Shown piece after piece: positions 42,201-51,353 of a stretch of DNA of 64,000 nucleotides (positions are counted from its first letter, which is position 1; every line of letters starts with the position of its first letter). The notes under the pieces were generated by a model, which had not been told where the DNA came from, ran no database searches, and saw only the letters and a list, made by a program, of their open reading frames with translations. Location of the stretch: the NCBI GenBank assembly GCA_002077065.1, contig NAJO01000011.1, positions 581,001-645,000 of the forward strand, given 5' to 3'. Made by a program: the position numbers and the translations under genes. The stretch is from Cryoendolithus antarcticus (lineage: Eukaryota > Ascomycota > Dothideomycetes > Cladosporiales > Cladosporiaceae).

Positions 42201-43587
42201 GCTGGGCTGCTCGATCGCAGCAGCTCTGTTTGGGCGCTTCAGAGCGCCGGGCTTACGCGCACTCGAAGCTATAGTGTTTTCTTGAGACTCAGTCACGGGT
42301 CTTGTAGCGCTTGCTCGTGCGAGTTCGCGTGCGCCGACATGACTACCCGCAGCGACATCTGTAGGATCTTCTGGAGGCTTCATGCGATGGGTAGGTAGCT
42401 CCCCAGTGGTCGTCATTGCAGCAGTCGTTCTAGAAGCAGCAGGATTCGAGGCCGGCGTAGGCAGCTGGTTGGACTTCTTCAAAGACTTCAGAGCGCCCGT
42501 TGCGGCGTCATTGGTCTTCCTCGCTGCCGGCTCGTAAGTCTTGTCACCAGGGTCGTCAGGCTCGTCAGTCCGCGTCGAGGAAAGCGGAATCCCTTTTCGA
42601 GCGCGCAACGCTTCCAGTGCAGAACCCTTGGCGACTCTCTTTGGCCTCTCCCCATCCAAGTCTTGAACTGTCTTCCGTACTGGTAGCGTGCTGGCTTGTG
42701 GACCTGATGAGCCGGCTTTGCCCCGTACGTGGCTAGAGAGAGACTGCTGCAATGCATGTTCTTGCATGTCTTGCAATGTGCCCTTCGCTTTCTTGGCAGC
42801 TACTGTCACGGATGGCCCTACCTTTCCCGATCTCGTAGATGGATTCCCAGCGACAGCACCGTCTTCAAGGAGGCTGGGAATCGCACCTCCAGCTGCATCA
42901 GACGTCGCGATCATGACTGCATTTACGTTCGGCGGGCCTGACGTTCCAGTGCTCGCAGGCTGCTCCTTCTGCTTTCGACTACCGGGGAGCGTCGTTGTCT
43001 CGGTGGGCAAATCCGATGCGACTAGGCTAGACCGAGGCTGTCATACGTCAGCAGAGCGCAGATGGATCGCATAGAGTTCTTACCTTCGTTCTTGGTATCA
43101 TCTCAGTCACCTGCGTCCTCCCCGTACGCCGAGCTGCGCCAGGACTGACAGTATAAAGGTCCTCGTCGTCATCACAATGATTCGGATTGCTTTGACTTGG
43201 ACCCCGGGTTCTCTGTTTGGGCTTTGATACTTCGCTCACTGGTCTCGACTGGATGACCTCTTCATCATCGTGGCCATCGTGTCCGCTAGATTGGAGCGCG
43301 CGATCGTCGCCGTTCTGAGCTCCAAGCTCGAGTGCTGCAGCCGCAGCCTCAACTGCCAGACGTTGCGGACAGCTATCTACAATTACGTCGGGAAACTGGG
43401 TTTCTTCAACTACTGGGCCACGCGACTGACCAAGGGAGCCTCCCGAATCCGGAGAGCTTGTCCGATGAATGGAGTCGGAGTCACGGTATTCACCTTTGTT
43501 GGGCGTGGGTTCGTCCTCGCCCTGGTAGCTGACGTCCAGCAAAGTCTCTGTGTGTTGGGAGTGCTGGCTGAGAGTCTGAGAAGCCAT
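39228..43587 (-). CDS. Large disordered protein with an internal MLLE (PABC-like) domain
   Basis: 1420 residues from exons 43587-43084, 43037-40480 and 40428-39228 (4263 nt; introns 46 and 51 nt). Most of it is low-complexity, charged and rich in S, T, P and R, with several KR clusters such as PSKRRKRTF that look like nuclear signals. Residues about 987-1042 resemble the MLLE domain of poly(A)-binding protein: LYPKVHTHYPGIAEKLTGML then a D...L..HVDE continuation. The core KLTGMLLQ (1005-1012) matches the KITGMLLE motif that receives PAM2 peptides. The domain is split by intron 2, whose removal is needed to complete it. Residues about 1310-1397 are a lysine-rich coiled coil. I do not recognise the whole protein. 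An mRNA-related or chromatin role by PAM2 binding is inference. Confidence 0.75.
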
Positions 43588-43995
43588 AGCGAATGCTTAT
43601 AGCGCAGTTCTGCCGAGGGGAAGGACTGCGAAAGGATCGTGTGGGCTGTGGTTGACTCTTGTCACATAGTCAGTAGGAGTGCGCCAAATAGCGTGGAGGC
43701 GAGTCCGGCACATGAGACCTCGGTGAGGTGAGGAAATGTTCGAGCTTTGGGAACCCATGGACCGGCTCTCAAGCACGGACTTATCTGAGCGAGCAGGTTC
43801 AAGTGTGTATGCGAGGCTAGAGGTGTGTTGGGAAATGAGGTGCAGACCTTCACAAGAGATCGGCAGGCGCTCCCGTCCTAATCATGCACGGCAGGTGCGA
43901 GTCGACTCGTGGTGCTCCTTCACAAACCTTACTTTGACGACAAGTGCGCACTCGTAGTAGACATGAACACAATAAGTGCACGATCCATAGAATTT
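43588..43995. other. Intergenic upstream of the MLLE gene
   Basis: About 410 bases between two minus-strand genes; no feature recognised. Confidence 0.4.
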
Positions 43996-45159
43996 CTATC
44001 CTGCCCTTTCGACATCATGTTCGGTCGGAGCCTCACCCGTCCGTCGCTGTGACTTGACTTCGGGTGCCTCATCGCCACCGTCGGGAATTGACCTCTCTCC
44101 ATCACCAAATAGCGGCTTGAAGAAACCATCATAGCTCATCCAACACCCCTTGAATATTGCTGCGGTGAGCTGCCTCAGCCATGTAGGCGTCAGTCCGTCC
44201 TTGTCAGCAAACTGCCTACCTAGTGCAAAACACAGCATGATGAACGGCAACCAAATACTCAAGAACACAAATTGCCCGATCCGTTGCTGATTCGAAGTCA
44301 CCGTATACGGTCGCAGCGCATGTAAGTAGTCTTGATACTCGTATGGCAGGCTGCATTCAGCCGCACCATCGGTAATGAGCTTTAGATACCGCGCCGAGGG
44401 CTGCGCGTAGCTTGTGTCTGGTCTCTGGAATCGGCCACCCTCCTTGGGCGGGCCATCACCATCTTGAGCTGCTGGTGCGAATAGCGTGTGGGCTTTGAAT
44501 GCTGGGAGTGTAGGGCTTTGCGGTACTGACGTGGCTGGATCCGACGAGGCAAAGGCATGGCAGTCGACCAAGATGTCCTGATAAGAGGCTCCGCCGCCTT
44601 CGGTAGCAATGATATGGGCGTAATCTTCTGGAGTGACTTCGTACACAACACCAACAAGGCCCTTGTGCCAGGAGTCTTTGCGGTACTCGCTCGAGCCCGG
44701 GTGGCGTACAAGCAAAGGCGTCTTCTCGCTTGCTGACGCTTTTGCAAAGGGCGAGGGCCGATCCTTCTCCGCGTTTCTGGTTCCACTGTTGGCAAAGCAG
44801 GGCTCCGCATAAGGCAGTCCAGGGAGATCGAACGTCAATCGTAAAGACGGAACTTGAACATTGACTTGGGACAGCGGCTTGATTCCACGCTTGCCTCTGA
44901 ACGTCTCATTGGAGAGATTGGAGCCGTATGCGAGGTAGAGTACGGTCCCTCGCTGCGTATCCGGCTGAGCGAGGTATTCATGAACGGTCAGATCGGACTC
45001 GTGTAGACTCGCGGCGACATGGACTTTCGGAGGTGGCGCGACGGTTGAGGGTTCATGTCGCGGGGAGATGGTCTTCAACACACGGGAAAGCGTCTTCTTT
45101 AGGCAGAGGGATGAACGTGTCGTGCGCAGGAGAGTATCGTCCTCTGCTGTCTTAGTCAT
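43996..45159 (-). CDS. Gamma-glutamylcyclotransferase-like protein with C-terminal membrane segment
   Basis: 387 residues, single exon. The signature YLAYGSNLS (residues 75-83) is the substrate-binding loop of the gamma-glutamylcyclotransferase (BtrG/GGCT) fold. Conserved sequence follows (SLRLTFDLPGLPYAEPCFAN) and WHKGLVGVVYEVTPEDYAHI with a glutamate in ATEGGGASYQD at the expected catalytic place. Such enzymes release 5-oxoproline from gamma-glutamyl peptides, linking to glutathione turnover; GliK of the gliotoxin cluster is a fungal relative. There is no secondary-metabolite cluster around this gene. Unusually, residues about 297-314 form one hydrophobic segment, followed by an acidic tail, suggesting membrane anchoring. 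Confidence 0.82.
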   Translation of the reverse strand: MTKTAEDDTLLRTTRSSLCLKKTLSRVLKTISPRHEPSTVAPPPKVHVAASLHESDLTVHEYLAQPDTQRGTVLYLAYGSNLSNETFRGKRGIKPLSQVNVQVPSLRLTFDLPGLPYAEPCFANSGTRNAEKDRPSPFAKASASEKTPLLVRHPGSSEYRKDSWHKGLVGVVYEVTPEDYAHIIATEGGGASYQDILVDCHAFASSDPATSVPQSPTLPAFKAHTLFAPAAQDGDGPPKEGGRFQRPDTSYAQPSARYLKLITDGAAECSLPYEYQDYLHALRPYTVTSNQQRIGQFVFLSIWLPFIMLCFALGRQFADKDGLTPTWLRQLTAAIFKGCWMSYDGFFKPLFGDGERSIPDGGDEAPEVKSQRRTGEAPTEHDVERAG

Positions 45160-45887
45160 GATCCGCCTTCGTGTCTGCTCCGCCTCAAGAAATCCAGTTG
45201 ACGAGGTCAGAGTAGGAGTTCTGGACTTCTACTGTATCCAGTTGTGAAGATATTGCATCTATCTATACATTTGTATGATATGATTGCGTCCATTGCACGT
45301 TGATAGGTAGTGATGACCAATGCTCCTGCCCTGCGACCGGGCTCGGGATTGAGTGAAGCCGAGCGCCTCTACATGACCACTCGAGCTACAGCTTGGCCAT
45401 TGGAGACATAAGGCTAAGAACCCTCTGTATCTGGTGCACGCGGTAATCTACAATCATGCCGTCCAGCGCTGACGACGGCGACCTCGCCAAGGTCAGCATG
45501 TCCAGGTCCTGCTGCACGCATTCCAATCGCTGACGGTCGACCAGGCGTTCCTCGAGCTAGCGAGGGGCGAGCGCACAGCCGCTGCGCTCGAACAGCAGTT
45601 GACCAGCATGGAGGCGAAGATCGAGGCGCTGCTAGCACAAGCGGAACAAGACCAGGAAGCAGTCACGAAGGCGAGGGAGCAAGAGGCTGCCTCCGCCGGC
45701 GCAGAGATGAAAGCAGTGGAGGATGGGAATGCTTGAAGGGATGGCCGGACGAAACACATCAGCGGCTCATTCACGCAGTTCTGCTTGCGTCCGTTGGAGC
45801 GAGCAAGGTTTCTGATGGAGACGTCGCGTCAGAAAGACCACGCAACATGGCACGGATTCGCTGCAATACATCAGACGACTCGAGGAA
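45160..45887. other. Intergenic with a coding-like fragment (45313-45736, plus strand)
   Basis: About 730 bases. A short frame from ATG 45313 to TAA 45411 is followed by a second open stretch, about 45476-45736, that reads like a helical, glutamate/alanine-rich coiled coil (for example LELARGERTAAALEQQL) ending at TGA 45734-45736. I could not join the two with standard splice sites, so this is either a small two-exon gene I have not resolved or a decayed one. Confidence 0.3.
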
Positions 45888-47124
45888 TTAGACACCACCT
45901 ATGGTCACTGGCTTCAGTCCCTCATTGTGCGCTTCCATCGCGAACGTCAAATCGAACTTTCCATCTGGTTCCTTCTCTACAACCCCGACCTCGGTAATGA
46001 TTCCATCGATCAGCTCCGCGGGCGTCACATCGAACGCAGGATTCCACACATCGATGCCAGTCGCCGCGATACTTACGGTCTCCACGCGCGAGACATCGAG
46101 ATCCACGCCATCAAACCGGGGACCTTTGACAAAAGTCATCTCCTTCCCAGCTCGTTCCTCAATCTCGATCTCGACTCCAGACGGCGTCTGCAAATCAATT
46201 GTCGTTCTTGGGGCAGCGACTAGAAACTTTACGCCATGAAAGCGAGCTGTGACGGCGAGCTGGTAAGTACCGATTTTGTTCGCGGTGTCGCCGTTCGCCG
46301 CTACACGATCGGCGCCTACTACGATAGCAGCAATGCGCTCTTCAGGACCCTGGGACTTGAGCAGAGCCGATGCCATGGAGTCTGTGATCAGCGTTGCCGG
46401 AATCTTGTCGTGGACTAGTTCGAACGCGGTCAGGCGCGAGCCTTGATTGTATGGGCGAGTTTCGGTGCAGAACGCTCGCTTCAGTTGGCCGTGACCATGT
46501 AAAGATCGAATCACACCGAGCGCTGTGCCGTATCCTGCAGTTGCGAGCGAGCTTCGAGAAATTGGTCAGCGCTTTACAAGCCAACTGAGCGATCTGATGT
46601 GCACTTGCACCTACTTACCCGGTATTGCAATGCGTCAGCACACTCACTTTGCCCTCGGCCGCGGTCCTGGTAATCCATTCCGCACCGTACTTGCCGATCG
46701 CTCGATTGTCAGAGACATCGTCAATCAGCATCTGCGCTGCAGCATCACAGTACGCCTTCACGACCGCCTTCCCATCACCACCACCCTGCTTTGCGGCATT
46801 GGAAACGACCTTCTGAAGCTTTCTCGAGGCATCTGCCAGGTTGACTGCGGTTGGTCGACTGGTGACAAGGTATTGCAGCTTCTCGAGGATGAATGCTCGG
46901 ACTTCTTCGGCATTGTCTGACAGCGTGGTGCATTGCAGCTCGACGGCCAGTGCTAATGCAGCGACTATCGCAATCGCAGGCGCGCCGCGCGTGCGCATCT
47001 CCTTGATCGCATGCCAACCATCTTCAGCAGATCGGATCTCGTCGTACTCTTCCTGATGCGGCAATTTCAGCTGATTGAGAATCTGCAAGCTCCCGGGCTT
47101 GTACCGAATGGCTTCAAGCACCAT
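45888..47124 (-). CDS. MRI1: Methylthioribose-1-phosphate isomerase
   Basis: 389 residues from exons 47124-46619 and 46551-45888, with a 67-nt intron that joins THCNTG to [12 protein letters not shown]. The enzyme converts methylthioribose-1-phosphate to methylthioribulose-1-phosphate in the methionine salvage cycle. Family motifs seen are [24 protein letters not shown], the catalytic cysteine in [19 protein letters not shown], and the catalytic aspartate in [20 protein letters not shown]. Length is typical. The start [19 protein letters not shown] is the usual one. It shares a short divergent promoter (47125-47372) with the aldo-keto reductase. Confidence 0.94.
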
Positions 47125-47372
47125 CCTAGCAGGACTATCGAACCAGGCACAACGTCTGTCCCATCGTATACAAGCCCAAAGAAAAAGCTGAGCGTTGATG
47201 CAAACACGTGCTGGAACGCCGTCGGCAAAATGGTATTCCGGATGTCGTCACGTTAGATCTGCCCCACTATTGGCTCACTCGAAACATTTCGAGGAATATA
47301 CAACGGTCTGCTGTGATGGTTCGATCTCGACTTGATCCAAAACTAAGATCAATCTCGACTATCGCCGCCACC

Positions 47373-48218
47373 ATGTCCAAGATCACGCTCCAATCGACCG
47401 CCAAGCTCAATGCCGGCAACCAGCTGCCCCTCCTCGGCTTCGGCGTCTGGGATTCGCCCTCCCACCTCACCACAAAGTCCTGCCTCGCCGCCCTGAAGTC
47501 CGGCTACCGCCACATCGATACCGCCCAATACTACGCCAACGAAGGCGAAGTCGGCCAAGCCGTTCGAGACTCCGGCCTCAAACGGAGCGAAGTCTTCATA
47601 ACCTCGAAGATCATCTCTCCCGCCTCCTCAGACCAAGAAACTTACGACTCAATCCTCGGCAGCGTGACAAAGATCGATGGCAAAGATGGCTACCTTGACT
47701 TGATGCTCATTCACAACTCCGCCTGTGGGCCGGAGAATGTCAAGAAGCTCTGGACAGCCATGGAGAAACTGTACAAGGAGGGCAAGATAAAGTCCATAGG
47801 CGTCTCCAACTTCGGCGTTGGACACATCAACGCCATGAAACCATACGCCTCGGTCTGGCCGCCGGCAGTCAACCAACTCGAACTTCACCCCTGGCTGCAG
47901 CAACGCGAAGCCGTGGCGTTCAGCCAGAAGAACGGCATCGTAGTGGAAGCTTACTGCCCGCTAGTACGGAACCAGAAGAAGGATGACCCTGAGCTGAAGG
48001 GTATCGCGGAGAAACATGGCAAAAGCACGGCGCAGGTTTTGCTGAGATACTGTCTGCAGAAGGACTGGGTGCCGCTGCCGAAGAGCGATAATGCGGAACG
48101 CATTGGGCAGAATGCGGATCTGTATGATTTTGAGTTGAGTGGAGAGGACATAAAGGCGCTGGATGGGAAGGATACGGATGGGAGTGGAGCGCTTGTCATG
48201 GCTGTGAGCAATGAGTGA
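47373..48218 (+). CDS. Aldo-keto reductase
   Basis: 281 residues, single exon; ATG 47373 has a strong GCCACCATG context. The fold is the AKR barrel with the full catalytic set: D49 in GYRHIDTAQ, Y54, K79 in ITSKI and H114 in LMLIHNS. SIGVSNFGVGHI and the C-terminal LPKSDNAERI give the phosphate-binding part of the NADPH site. Length is near the short fungal AKR3/AKR5 type. Such enzymes reduce aldehydes and ketones with NADPH; the substrate is not predictable. The frame is open upstream to 47208, but the longer N-terminus has no family match and poor codon use. Confidence 0.9.
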   Translation: MSKITLQSTAKLNAGNQLPLLGFGVWDSPSHLTTKSCLAALKSGYRHIDTAQYYANEGEVGQAVRDSGLKRSEVFITSKIISPASSDQETYDSILGSVTKIDGKDGYLDLMLIHNSACGPENVKKLWTAMEKLYKEGKIKSIGVSNFGVGHINAMKPYASVWPPAVNQLELHPWLQQREAVAFSQKNGIVVEAYCPLVRNQKKDDPELKGIAEKHGKSTAQVLLRYCLQKDWVPLPKSDNAERIGQNADLYDFELSGEDIKALDGKDTDGSGALVMAVSNE

Positions 48219-48479
48219 TGAGCAGGATGCTGAGATGCACAAGCGGAGAGGCGTGTGGCCGATGTAATTGGGGTACGAGCATAGAGCGCGACAATGCCCT
48301 TCTCGACACACCGATGGCCAGTACGGCTGTCATTGTCAGCTGCGATATTTCAGCAGAATCGCGCATTTGCTCGAGTCGGACCCGACAAGACGCAGCTACT
48401 ACGTACGGTTCAGGCAAAGTAGCAGGTCCACATAGACTAGTGCAGTAGTCATGAAGATCTCGTAAATGCATACAGATGT

Positions 48480-49579
48480 CTAAACACCAACTTTTTCGTA
48501 TGCACCATGTCTACCAGCAATGCCGCCGCGTTTGGGTGTGCGGGCCTTGATCCATGCAGCACATCCGCCAACGAGCACAGCCCCAAAGCCGAGCTTTGCC
48601 AGAAGGCTCAATCCTTGCCCAGATACAACAGGCGAGCTTTTGACAGCCTCATACGACTGTTGTAACTTTTCGCTTATCTTATCGACAGACTCCTGAGCGA
48701 CAGACTCAGCCTTCTCGGTCACGATCTCGTTCGGCCCAAGCGCAACGGCTGGCTCAGCAGTGCCCTCGATACCTACCATCACCCAAAGCGTCAGCATGCC
48801 GTCCTGAATCCAGTACATACCTTGCATTGTACGTACTGGCTCTCTAGAGTTCCGCTCTGATACCTTCTTCCGGTACTTCCAGCTCTCCGCTCTTCTTGAT
48901 CTTGATCGTCTTGCTCGGCTTGTCGCCAGCGCCCTTGGGAACGTTCTCGATCTTATCCACAACGTCGTAGCCCTCGAGCACTTCGCCGAAGACGACGTGC
49001 TTGCCGTCGAGCCAGGAGGTGATGGCGGTTGTGATGAAGAATTGGGAGCCGTTGGTGTCTTTGCCGGAGTTGGCCATGCCTAGCATATTGTAAGTAGGGT
49101 GGGTGAGAAGTTTGGAGTACGGATCGACGTACTCATGAGACCCTTCTTGCTGTGCTTGAGCTTGAAGTTCTCGTCTGGGAACTTGGCGCCATAGATGGAC
49201 TTGCCACCGGTGCCATCGCCCTTGGTGAAATCGCCACCCTGGATCATGAACTGCTTGATGACGCGGTGGAAGGTAGAGCCTTCATATCCATAACCCTCCT
49301 CGCCCGTGGCCAGCTTTCGGAAGTTCTCAGCGGTCTTGCATATGCTCAGGTCAGTAAATTTTCTGCATCGATTGCAATTGCTCGTGCTACCTTTGGCACA
49401 GTCTTGCCGTAGAGACCGATCACAATCCGTCCAAGGTCCTCGTCGCCATGGGTAATGTCGAAGTAGACTTTGTGGGAGATCTTAGGTCCATTGGCGGCCT
49501 CGGTCGATTGCGCGAAGTAGAGGAAAGTGGCTGTCAATACCACGAGGAACGAGATCAAAATCCGCTGGAAGCCTGCCAT
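48480..49579 (-). CDS. cypB: ER peptidyl-prolyl isomerase (cyclophilin B) with probable membrane-anchored isoform
   Basis: Exons 49579-49391, 49334-49133 and 49079-48864, then an optional intron 48863-48773 and exon 48772-48480; this long form is 299 residues (900 nt). Residues 1-28 are a signal peptide. The cyclophilin core has [20 protein letters not shown] and the usual [25 protein letters not shown]. If the last intron (donor GTATCA, branch GCTGAC, acceptor TAG) is retained, translation stops at 48844 after EEGIRAEL, giving a soluble 208-residue form with a weak KDEL-like end. If it is removed, EEG joins IEGTAEPAV and continues into a helical stalk and one membrane segment ([19 protein letters not shown]). 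Catalyses proline isomerisation during folding in the ER. The core is certain; the two forms are inferred from phase and coding character. Confidence 0.88.
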
Positions 49580-49843
49580 GATTGCTGCTTGTAGTTTTCA
49601 AGATGCGCAATCACTATCCTTCTCGAGATCGAATATCTAACAGCTGGCGGTCAAGATGTGGAGGGCGCTGCAAGGTGGCATCGAACCCCCACCTTGTGTG
49701 GCTTGTGCTTTCGATATCACGTGCTCGCACAGCGCTTTCCCGAACTCCGTGCTCGAAGAAGATGGATGCCAGTGAGACGAAACATCTGCTTAGCACATCG
49801 TCTCAATATCGTGCGCTCAAAAGACCAGCAATCACCCGTAATC

Positions 49844-50257
49844 ATGGTCCTCATATTTGGCGTCAACTTTCCCGAATCGCAGCTCGTCTCACGCAGCTTG
49901 CGCACCTTCTATGGCCTTGGACCGCAATTGACCACGTCCCTGATGGCGAAGTTCCACATCCACAAGACTGCCAAAGTGGGCGTCTTGGGAGAGAAACAGA
50001 TCAACAGCCTTGCCGCGGAGCTTTCAGGCATGACGCTGGAGAACGACTTGCGACGGCAGCTGGTGGACAACATCAAGCGATTGAGGGACATGGGAACGTA
50101 CCGCGGGAGACGACACGCGATGGGTCTGCCTGTGAGAGGTCAAAGGACGAGAACACAGGTGTGTATCCGTCACGTGCGGATCAGTACTTATGCGGTGCTG
50201 ATGATGGTGCAGATCATGAATGCACGAAAGTTCAACAGGATCGAGAGAAGAGGTTGA
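49844..50257 (+). CDS. SWS2: Mitochondrial small-subunit ribosomal protein uS13m
   Basis: 119 residues from exons 49844-50158 and 50213-50257. The sequence MVLIFGVNFPESQLVSRSLR, GLGPQLTTSLMAKF and RLRDMGTYRGRRHAMGLPVR is the S13/uS13 fold that touches 16S-type rRNA and the tRNA in the ribosomal head. The C-terminal RGQRTRTQ-IMNARKFNR is restored by removing a 54-nt intron (50159-50212, GTGTGT...CAG). The intron is a multiple of three with no stop, so a naive reading would keep 18 extra residues. It is short for a mitochondrial protein and lacks an obvious cleavable presequence, as is common for this subunit. Divergent from cypB. Confidence 0.88.
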   Translation: MVLIFGVNFPESQLVSRSLRTFYGLGPQLTTSLMAKFHIHKTAKVGVLGEKQINSLAAELSGMTLENDLRRQLVDNIKRLRDMGTYRGRRHAMGLPVRGQRTRTQVCIRHVRISTYAVLMMVQIMNARKFNRIERRG

Positions 50258-50759
50258 TCGCAATCTGTTGGACCTCTTGAATCCCATATACCCCATTCTA
50301 TTCCTCAGGACCAGCCCAAGCGTCTATCGATCTATCTTACTGTCGGAATCTCCAAAGCCTTCCTGCCCAAAATGGCCGATGAGCCATCTGCCTGATCAGC
50401 ACTTGATCTAGGCTGCTATAATGCCTCCCGCTATACCGCGCCGCTTGCAAACATAACAATCAGTGAACTATCCGCATCCTGGTAACCTTCTCGCATACAG
50501 CATCGCAGTCGCTATCCCGCATCGAGTCCTGGCAATCGCTTGCCTTCAATCGCAACCTCTATACCAACGCCAAGGTTGGGGCCGCAGCCACGACCTCAAA
50601 TCAAACGGGTGCCCGCACCTCCCAAACGCAAACATCCTCCCTTGAGTCATCAGATCAATCATGCGGATGCCATGTTGTCTCAGTTGCCTGCAGGAGTCAT
50701 CGTCAGCAACAGGCACTACTATTTGGGAGATAGCCGATCAACAGCTATAAAGCCGTCAG
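50258..50759. other. Intergenic (convergent 3' regions)
   Basis: About 500 bases; no coding sequence or RNA gene recognised. Confidence 0.4.
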
Positions 50760-51353
50760 CTACACACCTGGATCCCTTGGTTGCGGCTCAGCCATCCTCC
50801 TCATCCTCCTCTCGTCGAAGTTCATCCCAACGGCCTCTCGGGACAACCTCCCGTTCCCTGGGTCCCGTGGCCATGGCGGTGGTCGCGGCTTCGGCCGAGG
50901 TGGCTCCCTACCCATTCGCACCGAAGGCTGATCAGCAGTCACGACGGCGGAGTACGGACCGAAGTTAGAAGCGTTCGTGCTTGGGTACCGGTAGTCGCCA
51001 TCGCGCGGTTGTGGTGGCTTGGGAGGTCGTGGACGGACTGGGCGTCCTGAGCCATTGCCGGGGTCCCTGGGTTGAGGGTCCACCCGGCTGGGTGTGTTGC
51101 GATATGTGCTTGCCATTGAGCTGAGGTTGACTTGCTGTGGGATTGGAGTCGGGTCAGCAGGCAGGATTCGGCCGGCGGCGGCGAGTTGTGTCAGAGCGGT
51201 GTGATGATATATCGAGGGTGCCTCTGAGTAAGCTTGGTCTCTTCTTCTGATTGTTGTGAATAGTTCTTGTTGTCGTATTGGTATGGCGAAGGAAGTAAAG
51301 AACATGAAACATGTACGGCACAGCAACAGATATACCAAGAGATTTACAACCAA
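50760..51353 (-). CDS. Proline/arginine-rich hypothetical protein with signal-peptide-like N-terminus
   Basis: 197-codon frame. The N-terminus MVVNLLVYLLLCRTCFMFFT is strongly hydrophobic and followed by SFAIPIRQQ, compatible with a cleaved signal peptide. The mature part is low in hydrophobics and contains repeated PRDPGNG-type units (around VDPQPRDPGNGSGRP, PPWPRDPGNGRLSR and the terminal AEPQPRDPG), separated by PRPPKPP-like runs. No family is recognised. It could be a small secreted or wall-associated protein. The low-complexity composition and position at the edge of a gene-poor stretch mean it could also be a chance frame. Confidence 0.42.
   Translation of the reverse strand: MVVNLLVYLLLCRTCFMFFTSFAIPIRQQELFTTIRRRDQAYSEAPSIYHHTALTQLAAAGRILPADPTPIPQQVNLSSMASTYRNTPSRVDPQPRDPGNGSGRPVRPRPPKPPQPRDGDYRYPSTNASNFGPYSAVVTADQPSVRMGREPPRPKPRPPPWPRDPGNGRLSREAVGMNFDERRMRRMAEPQPRDPGV

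Noticed and set aside
47208..47372. Upstream extension of the aldo-keto reductase.
   Set aside because: No homology in the extension; ATG 47373 has a GCCACCATG context and gives the normal AKR N-terminus.
49650..49740. Possible minus-strand tRNA: GGTTCGATGCC-like T-loop with flanking AAGGTGG/CCACCTT arms and a GCGCTG/CAGCGC pair.
   Set aside because: The arms do not give a canonical 5-bp T stem next to a 7-bp acceptor, and no D or anticodon arm of proper spacing could be drawn.
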